DNA from: WQUF01 sp031549885
GTDB lineage: Bacteria > Bacillota > Clostridia > Clostridiales > Clostridiaceae
Direction: 5' to 3'
Assembly: GCA_031549885.1 (NCBI GenBank)
Contig: JAVBPD010000006.1
Coordinates: forward strand, 1-64,000
DNA length: 64,000 nt
The notes beneath the pieces are model-generated. The model made no database searches and was not told where the DNA came from. It saw only the letters and a list, made by a program, of their open reading frames with translations. Positions within the stretch are counted from its first letter, which is position 1. Each line of letters opens with the position of its first letter. Both the position numbers and the translations under genes were made by a program. This document shows positions 25,089-34,463 of this stretch, in pieces.

Positions 25089-25970
25089 ATGGTGAATTTA
25101 ACAGTAAAAAGTAAAAAGAAATTAACTGATAGAATTATCGAAGGAATATTCTTTTTATCTGCAGCTATATGTATTTTTTGTGTGGTTCTTATTATGATTT
25201 ATATTTTTATAAATGGCGTACCATCTATAGTACAAATTGGACCTTTAAAGTTTTTATTTGGCATGGATTGGGCTCCATCTGCAAATATATTTGGCATATT
25301 TCCAATGATATTTACTTCGCTTTTAGCTACATTTTTATCAGTTATTTTTGGAAGTTTTATTGGTGTTTTTACAGCAGTTCTTTTGTCAGAAATTGCACCA
25401 AAGAAGGTTTCAAATATTATTAAGTTTTTTATTGATATTTTAGCTGGAATACCATCAGTAATATATGGATTTTGGGGAATGATTGTCCTTGTACCTTTTA
25501 TTAAAAATTACATAGGAGGTTTTGGAAACAGCCTTCTTGCTGTGATTATTATTTTAACTATTATGATATTGCCAACTATAATAAGCGTTAGTAAAACATC
25601 TCTTGAGGCAGTTCCAGAAACATATAAAGAAGCAAGCCTTGCCCTTGGTGCAACTAAAATAACTACAATTTTTAAAATTGTAGTGCCATCAGCAAAATTA
25701 GGAATACTTGCTGCAATTGTATTAGGTGTTGGGAGAGCTGTTGGTGAAACTATGGCAGTTCTTCTTGTTGCTGGTAACAAAGCTGCTATACCTAAAGGAA
25801 TACTTGATATGGTTAGAACTTTAACAGGAAATATTGCCCTTGAAATGTCTTATGCAAAACCAGGTCTTCATCAAGGAGCGCTTTTTGCGTGTGGAGTGGT
25901 TTTATTTGTGGCTATAATGATTTTAAATATTGTTTTTAATTATATAGTAAATAGAGGAAAAAATATATGA
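25089..25970 (+). CDS. pstC: Phosphate ABC transporter permease PstC
   Basis: 293 residues with six predicted TM helices. It has the binding-protein-dependent permease EAA loop EASLALGATKITTIFKI (about 183-199), preceded by VPETYK. The ATG at 25089 follows GAAAGAAGG, 18 bases after pstS. It ends overlapping pstA by 4 bases (ATGA). It imports phosphate with PstS and PstA; the ATPase is not encoded here. Confidence 0.93.
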   Translation: MVNLTVKSKKKLTDRIIEGIFFLSAAICIFCVVLIMIYIFINGVPSIVQIGPLKFLFGMDWAPSANIFGIFPMIFTSLLATFLSVIFGSFIGVFTAVLLSEIAPKKVSNIIKFFIDILAGIPSVIYGFWGMIVLVPFIKNYIGGFGNSLLAVIIILTIMILPTIISVSKTSLEAVPETYKEASLALGATKITTIFKIVVPSAKLGILAAIVLGVGRAVGETMAVLLVAGNKAAIPKGILDMVRTLTGNIALEMSYAKPGLHQGALFACGVVLFVAIMILNIVFNYIVNRGKNI

Positions 25971-26803
25971 AGAAAAAAAGAAAGATAAGCGATATTATAC
26001 TTTTATTTTTGTGCATATTGTGTGGTGCAATAACTTTAAGTGTTTTATTTATGATCTTATTTCATATTCTTTTAAACGGAATTGGCCATGTTACTTTTGA
26101 GTTTTTATCAACTCCATTTAAAGGAAAATTAACTGGTATATTTCCTATGATCATAAGCACAATGTATATTATAATAACAACTTTAATAATAGCTGTACCA
26201 ATAGGTATATTTTGTGCAATTTATTTAGATGAATATACAAAGGATGGCACATTTGTTAGGCTTATTAGATTTTCCATTAGATGCCTTACTGGAATACCTT
26301 CTATTATTTATGGTTTATTTGGACTTATATTTTTTGTAACAACAATGAAGCTTCAGTATTCTATTTTTGCAGGAGCGCTTACTTTAAGTATGATGGTATT
26401 GCCAACTATAATTACAACTACAGAGGAAGCTTTGAGAACTGTTCCTAAAACATATAAGGAAGCAAGCCTTGCACTTGGTGCTACAAAGGTTACCACTATA
26501 TTTAAAATTATATTACCATGTGCAATGCCTGGTATTTTAACAGCTGTTATATTAAGCATTGGAAGAATTGTAGGAGAAACTGCTGCTGTATATTTAACTG
26601 CAGGTATGGCTAAAAATATACCATCTTCTATTTTTCAATCTGGGAGAACTCTTGCGGTGCATCTATATTATCTAGCAAATGAAGGTATATCTATGGATCA
26701 ATCATATGCTACAGGAACAGTTTTAATAATCATAATAGCTGTTTTAAATCTTTTAGCTTTAGCTACTGGAAACCTATTGACAAGAAGGTCAAGAGGGAAA
26801 TAA
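25967..26803 (+). CDS. pstA: Phosphate ABC transporter permease PstA
   Basis: 278 residues with six TM helices. Its EAA loop EASLALGATKVTTIFKI is almost identical to that of PstC, and the DNA across that loop is nearly the same in both genes. The C-terminal NLLTRRSRGK is typical of PstA. Its start overlaps the pstC stop. Downstream there is no pstB or phoU, which usually follow in clostridia, so the ATPase must be supplied from elsewhere. Confidence 0.93.
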   Translation: MKKKRKISDIILLFLCILCGAITLSVLFMILFHILLNGIGHVTFEFLSTPFKGKLTGIFPMIISTMYIIITTLIIAVPIGIFCAIYLDEYTKDGTFVRLIRFSIRCLTGIPSIIYGLFGLIFFVTTMKLQYSIFAGALTLSMMVLPTIITTTEEALRTVPKTYKEASLALGATKVTTIFKIILPCAMPGILTAVILSIGRIVGETAAVYLTAGMAKNIPSSIFQSGRTLAVHLYYLANEGISMDQSYATGTVLIIIIAVLNLLALATGNLLTRRSRGK

Positions 26804-27076
26804 TATTTTAACATTTTTTTAAGTTAAGATTAATGGGGAATAGTTATATTCTCTTTTTTTATTTTTTTGTTATTAATATATATTTTTGTTTACAAATTAT
26901 ATACATTCTGTGCTATTATACTATATAGAATATTACAAAAAGGTTTATAATAATATAAAATAAATTGTAGAAAACCGTTTTAGGGTTTATATATATGGAG
27001 AAAAAAGTAAATAATAATTTGTGCAATAATGATCTTCATATATGGCTTTTATTAATATTTAAATGGGGGTATGGTC

Positions 27077-27865
27077 ATGGAACTTAAAGTAGCAAATTCT
27101 AATTTAAAATTAACACATTACAACGTAAAATCAAATTATCAAGCTAAAACGAAAAAAGCAGCCATGGATATAGAAGATAAAAAATTGTGGCAAACTGTGA
27201 TACTTATTATAATATCAGTGGTTACTATAGTTGCTTTTTTTACTTTACCATGGATTATTCTTTCTGAAGATATGAAAATAAATATTTTGCAATTTAGTGT
27301 TTCTTTAAATGGGATTATTGATTTTGTATCTAGTTTTAAAGATAGCATAAATAACTTATCTATTACTGGTATAAATATTAATGATTCAATTGATGCTATG
27401 AAATTGTTTAGAACTATAAATTATGTTGCTTATGCAATTCCAGCAGCAAACATTATTTTGATTATAATTACTATATTTACAAGAAAAATGAGAACATTAA
27501 TAAACTTTATATTGTTTATAGATTTGACTTGTATTGTTATAAGTATTTTAGAAATTATATTGTTTAACTATTTACAATTTGATTATAAAGTTATTATTTT
27601 TTCTATTTATGATAATTTTCACACTGACCCTTATCACATGGAAATGTCAATTACTGGATTTGTAAATACCCTTTTAACTATATTTTCACAAAGTCAAATT
27701 ATACGGGTAGACACATTAACTGCAATAATTAGTTCATCAAGTTTTATGACTATAGTTTTGTCCTCAATAAGCATATTGGTAGCTTCAGTTTTTTATTTTA
27801 TAAGTAAAATTAATAAAAATGCTAAACAGCCTGAGGAAGAAAATAATTTTTTGGAAAATATCTGA
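27077..27865 (+). CDS. Unknown four-helix membrane protein
   Basis: 262 residues with no family I recognise. The ATG at 27077, 6 bases after GGGGGT, is preferred over the ATG inside that site. There are four hydrophobic helices (about 45-65, 118-138, 145-168, 225-248), with a first extracellular loop of about 50 residues containing short hydrophobic stretches. N- and C-termini are charged. The loop/helix layout resembles small Firmicute membrane proteins of unknown role. It is monocistronic, with its own terminator. Confidence 0.55.
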   Translation: MELKVANSNLKLTHYNVKSNYQAKTKKAAMDIEDKKLWQTVILIIISVVTIVAFFTLPWIILSEDMKINILQFSVSLNGIIDFVSSFKDSINNLSITGININDSIDAMKLFRTINYVAYAIPAANIILIIITIFTRKMRTLINFILFIDLTCIVISILEIILFNYLQFDYKVIIFSIYDNFHTDPYHMEMSITGFVNTLLTIFSQSQIIRVDTLTAIISSSSFMTIVLSSISILVASVFYFISKINKNAKQPEEENNFLENI

Positions 27866-27873
27866 TCTTAATA

Positions 27874-27925
27874 AAGGGGCTGATCCCATATGTTTTAATA
27901 TTTAAGGGGATCGGTCCCTTTATTT
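27874..27925. terminator. Bidirectional terminator between convergent genes
   Basis: AAGGGGCTGATCCC pairs with GGGATCGGTCCCTT (G-U pairs included) across an 18-base loop, followed by a T-run. Confidence 0.85.
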
Positions 27926-29419
27926 TTAATTGCAGTATTTACTTATTAAATAATCAATATATTCATAAGCATCATTTTTTTGCATTGAGAGCATTTCAGG
28001 CACATAATTATCAGCAAAGTCTAAAAATATATTGCATAAAGTTTTTTGTTCAATTAAGCAATGTGGAAAATTTTTGAATTTGTATTTTTCGCTATTGTAT
28101 TCAATTAAGATACCATGTTCTTTGAATATTATAAAAATAAGATCTTCGTTGTATAAATTGTCTTTTACAATGAAAAATTCATACTTGTCTTTTTTATCTA
28201 TATCTCTTTTTTTTATGTGCTCTAATATATCTTTAATTTCTTTTTTATTAAATGCTGGTAAATCATCTAAATGATCTGATAGTTTACCTGTCTTTGCAAA
28301 ATCTTCAAGTCCTTTTCTTGTGAAAATATCATGTTGAACGTTTTTATATGAGAAGCTATTGCGAAGATTTAATTGATTAATCATTTCTTCTATTTTTGAC
28401 TCAACCTCATTAGATGTAAAACTTGAATTGTAAAGATTTTCAATGAATTTGGCTTTGTCTTGAATAGACATTCTGCTTAAAAAATTTTTATAAATGTTAA
28501 CAGGTATTCTATCATAACATAAATTTGGTTTTATAAGACAGGAGTCGTAATTGCTTTCTAAACTTACCAGCAGGTCTCCTATATTTGTGAAATTAGTATC
28601 ATTATTAAGAATTTTACTATAATCCTTTTGTAATGATTCATAAGCTCTTTCAAAAAAATCCTTGAGATTAGCATCTTTAACTAAGATACACTCAGAAAGG
28701 CCACCTTTTATAAAAGATATGTACAAATCATTTTGAACTTTTTCTCCATTTTCTAATTTATATTCATAATTTAAAATCATAAAATCATGAAAAATGCTAT
28801 TTGAAAATGTTCCATTGTTTTCACAATAAAATGCAGAATAAAAATCAAAAGATAAAAGAGGAAGGATTTCACTTAAAACAAGTATGTTTTCTTTGTTGAA
28901 ATTTTTTGAAAAACTTACTAAATGATCAATTTTTAAGTTTTTGTTGTTTTCTTTGAATTTAGAAAAAGTTTCATAAATAAACTTTAAAATATTAAAATCA
29001 CAACAGTTTATAATTCTAAGATTGCATAAAAAATCATGATTTATTGAGCAGGAAAACAATTCATTTAGAATGTCTTCAAAACTTTTAATATATTTTTCAC
29101 TATTATAATAAACAAGTTCAATTTTTTTATATTCAAATTGTTTAGGCTTAAATAAAAGGTTTTCAACCTCTTCCCTGGTATTTAGGAGTTCTTCATCGGT
29201 GTCTAGTAAATTACTGTAATACCTAAATTGTTGTTGCTCTTGTTTATTTAAGTTTAGCACATTTATAATGGTATCTGTGAGTGAAGATGATGGTTTTTGA
29301 TATCCTTTCATAATTCTATATATTGTTGATTTGCTCTTTCCACATCTAGAAACAAAATCATCGATGTCTATATTCCTTTCAAGTAGTTTGTTGTTTAAAA
29401 ATGTTTCAATGTTGTTCAT
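27926..29419 (-). CDS. Large XRE-type transcriptional regulator
   Basis: 497 residues. The N-terminal helix-turn-helix (about 10-58: FVSRCGKSKSTIYRIMKG, QKPSSSLTDTIINVL) is of the XRE/Cro type. The remaining 430 residues match no domain I can name; they are helical, rich in Asn/Lys/Glu, and end with a short alpha/beta-looking segment (YEFFIVKDNLYNEDLIFIIF). Long XRE regulators of this form are found in clostridia as peptide- or ligand-responsive regulators, but I see no TPR consensus. The ATG at 29419 has GAGAG 6 bases upstream. The gene is divergent from the patatin gene across about 355 bp and may regulate it. Confidence 0.7.
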   Translation of the reverse strand: MNNIETFLNNKLLERNIDIDDFVSRCGKSKSTIYRIMKGYQKPSSSLTDTIINVLNLNKQEQQQFRYYSNLLDTDEELLNTREEVENLLFKPKQFEYKKIELVYYNSEKYIKSFEDILNELFSCSINHDFLCNLRIINCCDFNILKFIYETFSKFKENNKNLKIDHLVSFSKNFNKENILVLSEILPLLSFDFYSAFYCENNGTFSNSIFHDFMILNYEYKLENGEKVQNDLYISFIKGGLSECILVKDANLKDFFERAYESLQKDYSKILNNDTNFTNIGDLLVSLESNYDSCLIKPNLCYDRIPVNIYKNFLSRMSIQDKAKFIENLYNSSFTSNEVESKIEEMINQLNLRNSFSYKNVQHDIFTRKGLEDFAKTGKLSDHLDDLPAFNKKEIKDILEHIKKRDIDKKDKYEFFIVKDNLYNEDLIFIIFKEHGILIEYNSEKYKFKNFPHCLIEQKTLCNIFLDFADNYVPEMLSMQKNDAYEYIDYLISKYCN

Positions 29420-29774
29420 ATTCATCTCTCTTTTATAAAAAATTTTTGAGGTTATTAAAAAAAGTTTTTTAAAATTTATACTATTATTATAACTACTTAT
29501 GTATTTAGAGTCAACTTATAGGTAATAATGTAATATTTGATTTTATAATTGAACAGGGTAATCAATAATTAAATTAAAAAAATATTAAAAATAATATTTT
29601 AATTATTTTATTATAATTATATTTCGATGAAAATACCTTTAAAAATTAATGATCTATTGATAAAATATTCGTAATAAGTATTATAGCTATGTGACTAAGT
29701 TTAACTTGAAAAAGTATAGCTTATTGATATATTGGTATTATAAATATATTATGTTAAATACTAGGAGGAAAAAG
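29420..29774. other. Divergent AT-rich intergenic region
   Basis: The 355 bp between the XRE regulator and the patatin gene are very AT-rich. I see no hairpin terminator or clear palindromic operator, and several weak TATAAT-like boxes that I cannot rank. The in-frame start at 29691 for the patatin ORF lies here and lacks a ribosome binding site. Confidence 0.4.
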
Positions 29775-30968
29775 ATGCTTGGACTTGCACTTGAAGGTGG
29801 GGGAGCAAGGGGTTCATATCATATAGGCGTTGTAAAAGCTTATATTGAAAATGGATATGAATTTAATGGTTTTGTAGGAACTTCTATTGGAGCTATTAAT
29901 GGCGCATTGCTTGCTCAAGGTGAATTTGAGAAGTTATTGGAGGTATGGTCAAATATTTCTATGGAATTGCTTTTTGATGAAGATTCTGCAGAAATATTGA
30001 ATATTGGAAAAATCACTTTAAACGCTGATTATTTATCAAACTTAAATAAAAGTTTAGCAAAAGTAATAAGCTCAAAAGGCATAGATACTACAAAGTTAAG
30101 GGCATTAATTTCTAATACCCTTGATGAGGATAAGATTCGCAAGAGCAATAAAGATTATGGACTTGTAACAATATGCATAAATGAAAGAAAACCATATGAA
30201 TTGTTTTTAGAAGATATACCCTATGGAAAGCTAATAAATTATATAATGGCAAGTGCTTCATTTCCAGGTTTTAAAAGCGAAGTAATTGATGAAAATCAAT
30301 TTATTGATGGTGGGTTATATAATAATTGCCCTATAAATATGTTAATTAAAAAGGGATATGAAGATATTATTGCAGTAAGAACTTCTGCTCCAGGACGTTT
30401 TATGTATGTGCCTAAAAATGAAGGAAATATTAAAATAATTTCATCAAAAGAAGACTTAGGAAATATCATGTGGTTTTCATCTACTAAAAGCCTTGAAAAT
30501 ATAAAAATAGGGTATTATGACGGGCTTAGATCTATATTAAACTTAAAAGGACAAGAGTATTATGTGGAGCGCTCTCCTTATATTGATTTTGGTATATCCC
30601 TTATGTCTCTTGATAATAATTCCATAATAAAAATTGGCAAAACTTTAGGATTGCCACCTATGCCAGCTAAACGGATGCTTTTTGAAAAAATATTACCAAC
30701 CATTGGCAGTTATTTAAAGCATAAAAATGAGTATGATTATGAGGATTTTGTCATTGCGCTGCTAGAAAGGTATGCAATAAAAAAAGGTATTGAAAGGTAT
30801 AATGTTTATAGTTTTAAACAGCTATTAGCTCTTGTAGAAGAAAACTTTACATTTACTGAACATGAAGGTTTATTTAAACTGCCTATATTTGCAAAAGACT
30901 ATGAACTTGCTATGGAAATGCTTATTTATTCTTTGTTTAAGGTTTTTAACGAAATCTCTGCTTATTAA
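29775..30968 (+). CDS. Patatin-like phospholipase
   Basis: 397 residues. The patatin lipase domain has the oxyanion loop EGGGARG (about 7-13), the nucleophile elbow GTSIG (about 36-40) with catalytic Ser, and the Asp partner in FIDGGLYNNCP (about 176-186). These form the Ser-Asp dyad of patatin/RssA-type lipases. The C-terminal third is helical and not recognised. A perfect AGGAGG precedes the ATG at 29775, and upstream in-frame residues are not coding. It has no signal peptide, so it acts inside the cell or at the membrane face. It faces away from the XRE regulator and ends in a terminator. Confidence 0.88.
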   Translation: MLGLALEGGGARGSYHIGVVKAYIENGYEFNGFVGTSIGAINGALLAQGEFEKLLEVWSNISMELLFDEDSAEILNIGKITLNADYLSNLNKSLAKVISSKGIDTTKLRALISNTLDEDKIRKSNKDYGLVTICINERKPYELFLEDIPYGKLINYIMASASFPGFKSEVIDENQFIDGGLYNNCPINMLIKKGYEDIIAVRTSAPGRFMYVPKNEGNIKIISSKEDLGNIMWFSSTKSLENIKIGYYDGLRSILNLKGQEYYVERSPYIDFGISLMSLDNNSIIKIGKTLGLPPMPAKRMLFEKILPTIGSYLKHKNEYDYEDFVIALLERYAIKKGIERYNVYSFKQLLALVEENFTFTEHEGLFKLPIFAKDYELAMEMLIYSLFKVFNEISAY

Positions 30969-30987
30969 AAACAAGCAGAGATTTTTA
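30952..30987. terminator. Terminator overlapping the patatin stop codon
   Basis: AAATCTCTGCTT and AAGCAGAGATTT pair perfectly over 12 bp with the TAA stop inside the loop; a T-run follows. Confidence 0.85.
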
Positions 30988-30989
30988 AG

Positions 30990-31919
30990 CTAAAACACAC
31001 TACTATCCTTTAAGAAAATTTCAAATTGTTCTGATACACATTTAAATATATTTTCTTCAAAAACTTGATAAGCTTTTAAAAAATTATAACCTGCTTTTGT
31101 TAATTCTGTTTTACCACCGTGGTTTCCACCATGTTTTCTCTCTATTAATAAGCAGTCTATTTCCTTTTCTAATTTATTTAAGATATTCCAACCTTTGCTC
31201 AAAGATAATGACATGAGCTTGCATGCTGCACTAACAGAATGAGTGTCAGATATGAGGAAAAGCAGCAATTTTCCATTTTGGTTAAAAAAAGTGGATTCTT
31301 TTTCAAGGCTTAAAGATATAACTGGATGCAATATTTCCTCATTATGATAATTCACATGTTGGATTAGATTATCATAATTATGGATGCTATATAATATTCC
31401 CTCATCGTTTACATCAACATGGATATGTTCACATTCTATTGAGGAAATAGCTCCTCTTAATCCATTTTCTCCTTTGTAATTTAATATTTCAGGAATGGTA
31501 TTTTCAGATATTAATATTGGGTGTCCTCCTTTTTTTTTATAGGATGGGGTAATTATGTCTCCTTCTGTATCTATCAAAGTTTTTAAAGTATTTGGAGAAA
31601 ACATAGGTACATTTACAGGTGTAAATATTATTTTATCGCATTTATTTTTAAGATAAGAGAGCCCTATTTTTACAGACTCAAATAATTCTGGATCTTCATT
31701 ATTTTCATTGTGCAGAAAAATCACACCGCTACCTGATAATGAATACCTAACTTCTTCCTCATTGGCACCTGTAATTACAACGATAGGAAAAATACCAGCT
31801 TGCATGAACATGAGCACAATACGCTTAATGATGGGGATAGAACCAATTTGAATCATTGGCAAAGCAACCTTTTTGCTGGCAGCAGCAATAAGCCCTGAAA
31901 CTTTGCTGATTTTCACCAT
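30990..31919 (-). CDS. MobA-like NTP-transferase fused to a ModE-like winged helix
   Basis: 309 residues in two parts. Residues about 1-195 have the MobA/MocA nucleotidyltransferase fold: hydrophobic start VSGLIAAASKK, VVITGANEEEV, FTPVNVPMFSPNTL (in place of the usual D-P metal segment) and KKKGGHPILIS. The canonical LAAGxSxRMG..K loop is eroded to IAAASKKVALP, so transfer activity is doubtful. Residues about 215-305 resemble the ModE/LysR-type winged helix, with SVSAACKLMSLSLSKGWNIL, the GGNHGGKTELTKAG loop, and a dimerising helix. ModE binds molybdate-operon DNA. The fusion suggests a regulator that senses a nucleotide, cofactor or molybdate-related ligand. No molybdenum genes lie nearby. 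Confidence 0.7.
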   Translation of the reverse strand: MVKISKVSGLIAAASKKVALPMIQIGSIPIIKRIVLMFMQAGIFPIVVITGANEEEVRYSLSGSGVIFLHNENNEDPELFESVKIGLSYLKNKCDKIIFTPVNVPMFSPNTLKTLIDTEGDIITPSYKKKGGHPILISENTIPEILNYKGENGLRGAISSIECEHIHVDVNDEGILYSIHNYDNLIQHVNYHNEEILHPVISLSLEKESTFFNQNGKLLLFLISDTHSVSAACKLMSLSLSKGWNILNKLEKEIDCLLIERKHGGNHGGKTELTKAGYNFLKAYQVFEENIFKCVSEQFEIFLKDSSVF

Positions 31920-32138
31920 ATCACATCCTTCAAATGATAATGAAATAACTGTATTTTTATTATTTTGACATATAAATTTATTTGTGACAATAGATCATAA
32001 TATATAAAAAAAGTATAAAAATGTCATAGGTTAATTCTATAGCTTTTATATTAATTGATATAATTTTAAGATAAAATTTAGATAATATGGTATAATTATT
32101 TAATCTAAAACTTATTTTTATTTTAAAGTGAGGGCAAT

Positions 32139-32747
32139 ATGCGACAGTGGAGTTACAATGAAAAAGTTGAAAAAATTCAAAAAAATAAAACTAAGAAGGA
32201 AAGTAAAAGTATTAAAAATATTTTTAAATTCTTAATATTTCTTATAATTCTTCTAATAATACTTCCAAGCCAAGAAGCAATAAAGTGGAAAATTTTATAT
32301 AGCTATGAAATTACAAATGATTATGAAACTACAACAATTTCATTTGATAACAAAGATTTACTAACTTTGGATGTAAATAATGTTAAAAACAGGTTATTTA
32401 CTTTCTACAATGCAGAATTCACTTTAGCTCAAATAAAACAAAAGGATAAAGATATAATTTTAAGATTTTTGAAAAACAGTACTTTTACTTTTAAAGGCAG
32501 TGTTGCAATTTACGATTTTAAAGAAAAAGGACAAACACCTTCTATTTGTTACATAACTGTCACCGGAATAGATGGAAAAGTTTTGCTTAAAGAAAACTTA
32601 GACATTGGTGAAAACTTAATTTCTATTAGTTTGAAAAAAAATGATCTTGATAGCCATTCTAAAATAAATGTTACCATTTCAAACTCAAAAGTGATACAAT
32701 ATAAATTAAGATTTTTACCTTCAAAGAATTTAGGGAATGCAAAATAA
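32139..32747 (+). CDS. Membrane-anchored unknown protein
   Basis: 202 residues: a strongly basic N-terminus (about 1-27), one membrane helix (about 28-45), then an extracytoplasmic beta-rich domain (LKNSTFTFKGSVAIYDF, VTGIDGKVLLKENLDIG, SKINVTISNSKVIQY) that looks like a single beta-sandwich. No family recognised. AGTGAGGGC precedes the ATG. It lies 38 bp upstream of prmA and may be cotranscribed, but no functional link is evident. Confidence 0.55.
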   Translation: MRQWSYNEKVEKIQKNKTKKESKSIKNIFKFLIFLIILLIILPSQEAIKWKILYSYEITNDYETTTISFDNKDLLTLDVNNVKNRLFTFYNAEFTLAQIKQKDKDIILRFLKNSTFTFKGSVAIYDFKEKGQTPSICYITVTGIDGKVLLKENLDIGENLISISLKKNDLDSHSKINVTISNSKVIQYKLRFLPSKNLGNAK

Positions 32748-32785
32748 AGCTTTCCCTTATTTAAATTATTTTAAAGGAGACTTTT

Positions 32786-33715
32786 ATGGATAAAGAATGG
32801 ATTGAAGTAAAAATAACCACATCATCAGAAGGAGTTGAAATATTATGTGGTGTTATTTACGATACTGAAGTTCTAGGAGTTTATATTGAAGATAAAAATG
32901 ATATAACTTCTAATGATGAAAAAAGTTGGGATTACTTAGATGAAGATTTGATTTCTTTAAAAGAAGGCGCTGTACTTAGAGCTTACTATAAACAGTCTGA
33001 TAAGTTTCTTGAATTTTTTAATAGGCTTAAAGCTGTGCTAGACAGCTTAGAGGAATACAATATTCCAAAAGGTGAAGGTACTATAACTTTTTCTAAAGTT
33101 TACGAAGAAGATTGGGAAAATAATTGGAAACAATATTATAAGCCTATTAATATAACCGATAAGCTTGTTATTAAACCTCTTTGGGAAGATTATGTTTTAA
33201 AAGGCAATGAGATTGTTTTAAATATTGATCCAGGTATGGCTTTTGGAACTGGTACTCATGAAACTACTAAAATGTGCCTTGAATTTTTGGAAAAGTATTT
33301 AATTCAGGGTATGAGGGTTTTTGACATTGGAACAGGTTCTGGTATTTTAGCTATAGCAGCTTCATTATTTGGTGCAAAAGAGGTTATTGGTGTTGACCTT
33401 GACACTGTAGCAGTGGATTCAGCTAAGAAAAATGTTTCATATAATAATTTAGATAATATTAAAATACTTCATGACAATTTTTTAGACGTTGTAGAAGGGT
33501 ATGCAAATATGGTTATTGCAAATATTATTGCTGATGCCATTATATTTATTGCTCCTTGTGTTAAGGAAGTTTTAAATGAAGGAGGAATATTTATAAGCTC
33601 TGGTATCCTTTTAGAACATGCCAAAAGAGTAAAAGAAAATCTTTTAATTGAAGGCTATAAGATTTTAGAAGAAAAAAAGCAAGGAGAATGGGTAGCCATT
33701 GCGTGCAGTATATAG
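32786..33715 (+). CDS. prmA: Ribosomal protein L11 methyltransferase
   Basis: 309 residues. The N-terminal substrate-recognition domain (about 1-120) contains EDWENNWKQYYKP, a PrmA hallmark. The SAM-binding Rossmann fold has FDIGTGSGILAIA (about 178-190) and VIGVDLD, and GMAFGTGTHETT (about 150-161) is the conserved PrmA loop. It trimethylates ribosomal L11. AAAGGAG precedes the ATG. It is the first of the prmA-rsmE-mtaB-HIT cluster, which in clostridia usually follows dnaJ; dnaJ is not here. Confidence 0.94.
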   Translation: MDKEWIEVKITTSSEGVEILCGVIYDTEVLGVYIEDKNDITSNDEKSWDYLDEDLISLKEGAVLRAYYKQSDKFLEFFNRLKAVLDSLEEYNIPKGEGTITFSKVYEEDWENNWKQYYKPINITDKLVIKPLWEDYVLKGNEIVLNIDPGMAFGTGTHETTKMCLEFLEKYLIQGMRVFDIGTGSGILAIAASLFGAKEVIGVDLDTVAVDSAKKNVSYNNLDNIKILHDNFLDVVEGYANMVIANIIADAIIFIAPCVKEVLNEGGIFISSGILLEHAKRVKENLLIEGYKILEEKKQGEWVAIACSI

Positions 33716-33722
33716 GTGAAAG

Positions 33723-34463
33723 ATGCATAAATTTTTTGTTGATAAGAAAAAATTTTTAAATGATATTGTAATGATTGATGGGGATGATGTTAAACACATA
33801 TATAAGGTTCTCAGACTTAAAATAGGTGAAAATATTATTATCAATAACTTAAATCAGGAAGAATATTTAGGTAAGATAAGTGAAATAACTAAAGAATGCG
33901 TGAAAGTAATTATAATTGAAAAGCTAAATACAAACAATGAACCAACAGTTAAAATACATATTTTTCAAGGAGTGCCCAAGTCTCACAAAATGGATTTCAT
34001 CATACAAAAGTGCTGTGAAGTTGGCGTTTTTGAATTTACTCCAATTATAACAAAGAGGGTAGAATTAAATATAAATGAAGTGAAGAAAAAAGATAGGTGG
34101 CAAAGAATAGCTCTTGAGTCTTCAAAGCAAAGCAAAAGATGCGTTATACCTACTGTAAATGATGCTATAAATTGGGAAGCTCTTTTAAAAAGACTTACAC
34201 GCTTTTCTATGATTATAGCTGCCTATGAAAATGAAGAAGGATTTGGAATAAAAAATTTGTTAAGGGGTAAATTTAATGATGAGATAGCTTTAGTAATTGG
34301 TCCTGAAGGGGGTTTTTGTGAGGAAGAAATTCAAAGCCTAAAAAAAATAGGTGCTCACATAGTAACCCTCGGCAAAAGGACACTTAGAACAGAAACTGCA
34401 GGAGCCATAGCATCTGCTTTTATTTTATATGAGCTTGCTGATATGGGAGGATTTTATGAATAG
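33723..34463 (+). CDS. rsmE: 16S rRNA (uracil-1498-N3)-methyltransferase
   Basis: 246-residue SPOUT-family enzyme. The N-terminal PUA-like domain begins MHKFFVDKKK. The knotted SAM domain has KSHKMDFIIQKCCEVG (about 86-101), VIGPEGGFCEEE (about 191-202) and LGKRTLRTETAG (about 216-227), the standard RsmE motifs. It sits 7 bases after prmA and overlaps mtaB by 8 bases, so it is translated as part of the operon. Confidence 0.94.
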   Translation: MHKFFVDKKKFLNDIVMIDGDDVKHIYKVLRLKIGENIIINNLNQEEYLGKISEITKECVKVIIIEKLNTNNEPTVKIHIFQGVPKSHKMDFIIQKCCEVGVFEFTPIITKRVELNINEVKKKDRWQRIALESSKQSKRCVIPTVNDAINWEALLKRLTRFSMIIAAYENEEGFGIKNLLRGKFNDEIALVIGPEGGFCEEEIQSLKKIGAHIVTLGKRTLRTETAGAIASAFILYELADMGGFYE

